A stretch of 64,000 nt of DNA from Haliaeetus albicilla (taxonomy: Eukaryota > Chordata > Aves > Accipitriformes > Accipitridae). Under the pieces are notes generated by a model. It did not search any database, had not been told where the DNA came from, and saw only the letters and a list, made by a program, of their open reading frames with translations. The translations under genes and the position numbers were made by a program. Numbering within the stretch: the first letter of the stretch is position 1; each line of letters begins with the position of its first letter. Below are positions 63,501 through 64,000 of the stretch, one piece after another. The stretch lies in contig NC_091492.1 in the NCBI RefSeq assembly GCF_947461875.1, positions 33,275,822 to 33,339,821 on the forward strand. Reading direction: 5' to 3'.

Positions 63501-64000
63501 GGGGCAGGGGGAGAAGCTGAACCAGGCTTTCAAGGTGTAAGGGTGCGACTCTGAAGGAGGTGAGGGTGATGTTTGCTTTTTAGGAGCAGCAAAGCAGCAC
63601 GATTGAGCTGTTGGCAATTTTTTCTGCTCTCTGGCATGGTTCTTGCTCCAAAACCTTGAAATTCCCCCCCGGTTTAAGGCCTCATTTGAGTGAGTGCGCT
63701 CAGCTTGTCTGTCTGTCCTCCTGCTCTGCTGCTGCTTTGCAGCAATCATCCCCAGTAGCCTCACAAATCATATTAAAATTGGGTTAGAAAAGCATCCTCT
63801 TCAATTACAGTCCCTCATCGCTGGTGCTTTAGGAGTGCGGGACACTGACTCCATACTAGACCAGGGGACAAAACAATTAGAAGAGCTGATTAAAAGCCTA
63901 TTGCTCTTCAGGGGCTGGCGTGATTGTGTGAGGGCTATGCGGTGCGATGAAAAAAATCTTTCTGAGCTTGCACTCGCAGCCTGCCAGTAATGCCTCTTCA
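63500..64000. other. Right-edge non-coding segment
   Basis: An open frame from 63694 to 63990 on the + strand has a leucine/cysteine-rich start but begins with GTG immediately after an in-frame TGA. It has no early ATG, so it is not called as a gene. AT-rich pieces such as AATCATATTAAAATTG and ACAATTAGAAGAGCTGATTA could be parts of a conserved element. Confidence 0.4.

Overview
This window is one stretch of a vertebrate nuclear genome, most likely a bird. The reasons are split genes with GT-AG introns, an AT-rich background, very few interspersed repeats, and degraded CR1-type LINE 3' ends as the only recognisable transposon traces. A crocodilian or turtle cannot be excluded from sequence alone. 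There is no bacterial operon, CRISPR array, phage or other prokaryotic system.

One gene can be supported: the 3' two-thirds of GLT1D1 (glycosyltransferase 1 domain-containing 1) on the + strand. Nine coding exons lie at 3709-3760, 8632-8668, 9787-9843, 19307-19402, 20486-20535, 27642-27685, 29209-29329, 36574-36672 and 42951-43097. All eight introns between them start GT and end AG. The reading phases join without a break into 234 residues (the first completed from an exon outside the window), and the frame closes at a TGA at 43095-43097. The first exons, encoding the N-terminal half of the GT-B fold, lie upstream of position 1. The part present holds the donor-sugar domain: the G-L-R-x-V-K phosphate-contact segment and the E-x7-E motif typical of GT4-type enzymes. 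A 3' UTR of roughly 1.8 kb probably follows, with the first canonical poly(A) signal at 44922.

From about 44.95 kb to the end I see no convincing gene. In mammals GLT1D1 is followed, tail to tail, by TMEM132D, and I could not find its large last exon on the minus strand here, so this is read as intergenic DNA. It is AT-rich to about 55 kb. It then has CpG-enriched GC-rich patches (about 55.2-56.8 kb and 61.3-63.5 kb) and AT-rich blocks with homeodomain/POU-like motifs that look like possible conserved non-coding elements.

The most notable non-genic observations are a long-armed inverted repeat in the 1.1-kb intron at 9328-9419, a coding-like relic at 28403-28800, a 16-G run in the 3' UTR, a CpG-rich patch with a (GAG)9 tract inside the 9.5-kb intron, and the CpG-rich intergenic patches. 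None of them amounts to a clearly new system. Conservation and RNA data, which I cannot consult, would decide most of them.
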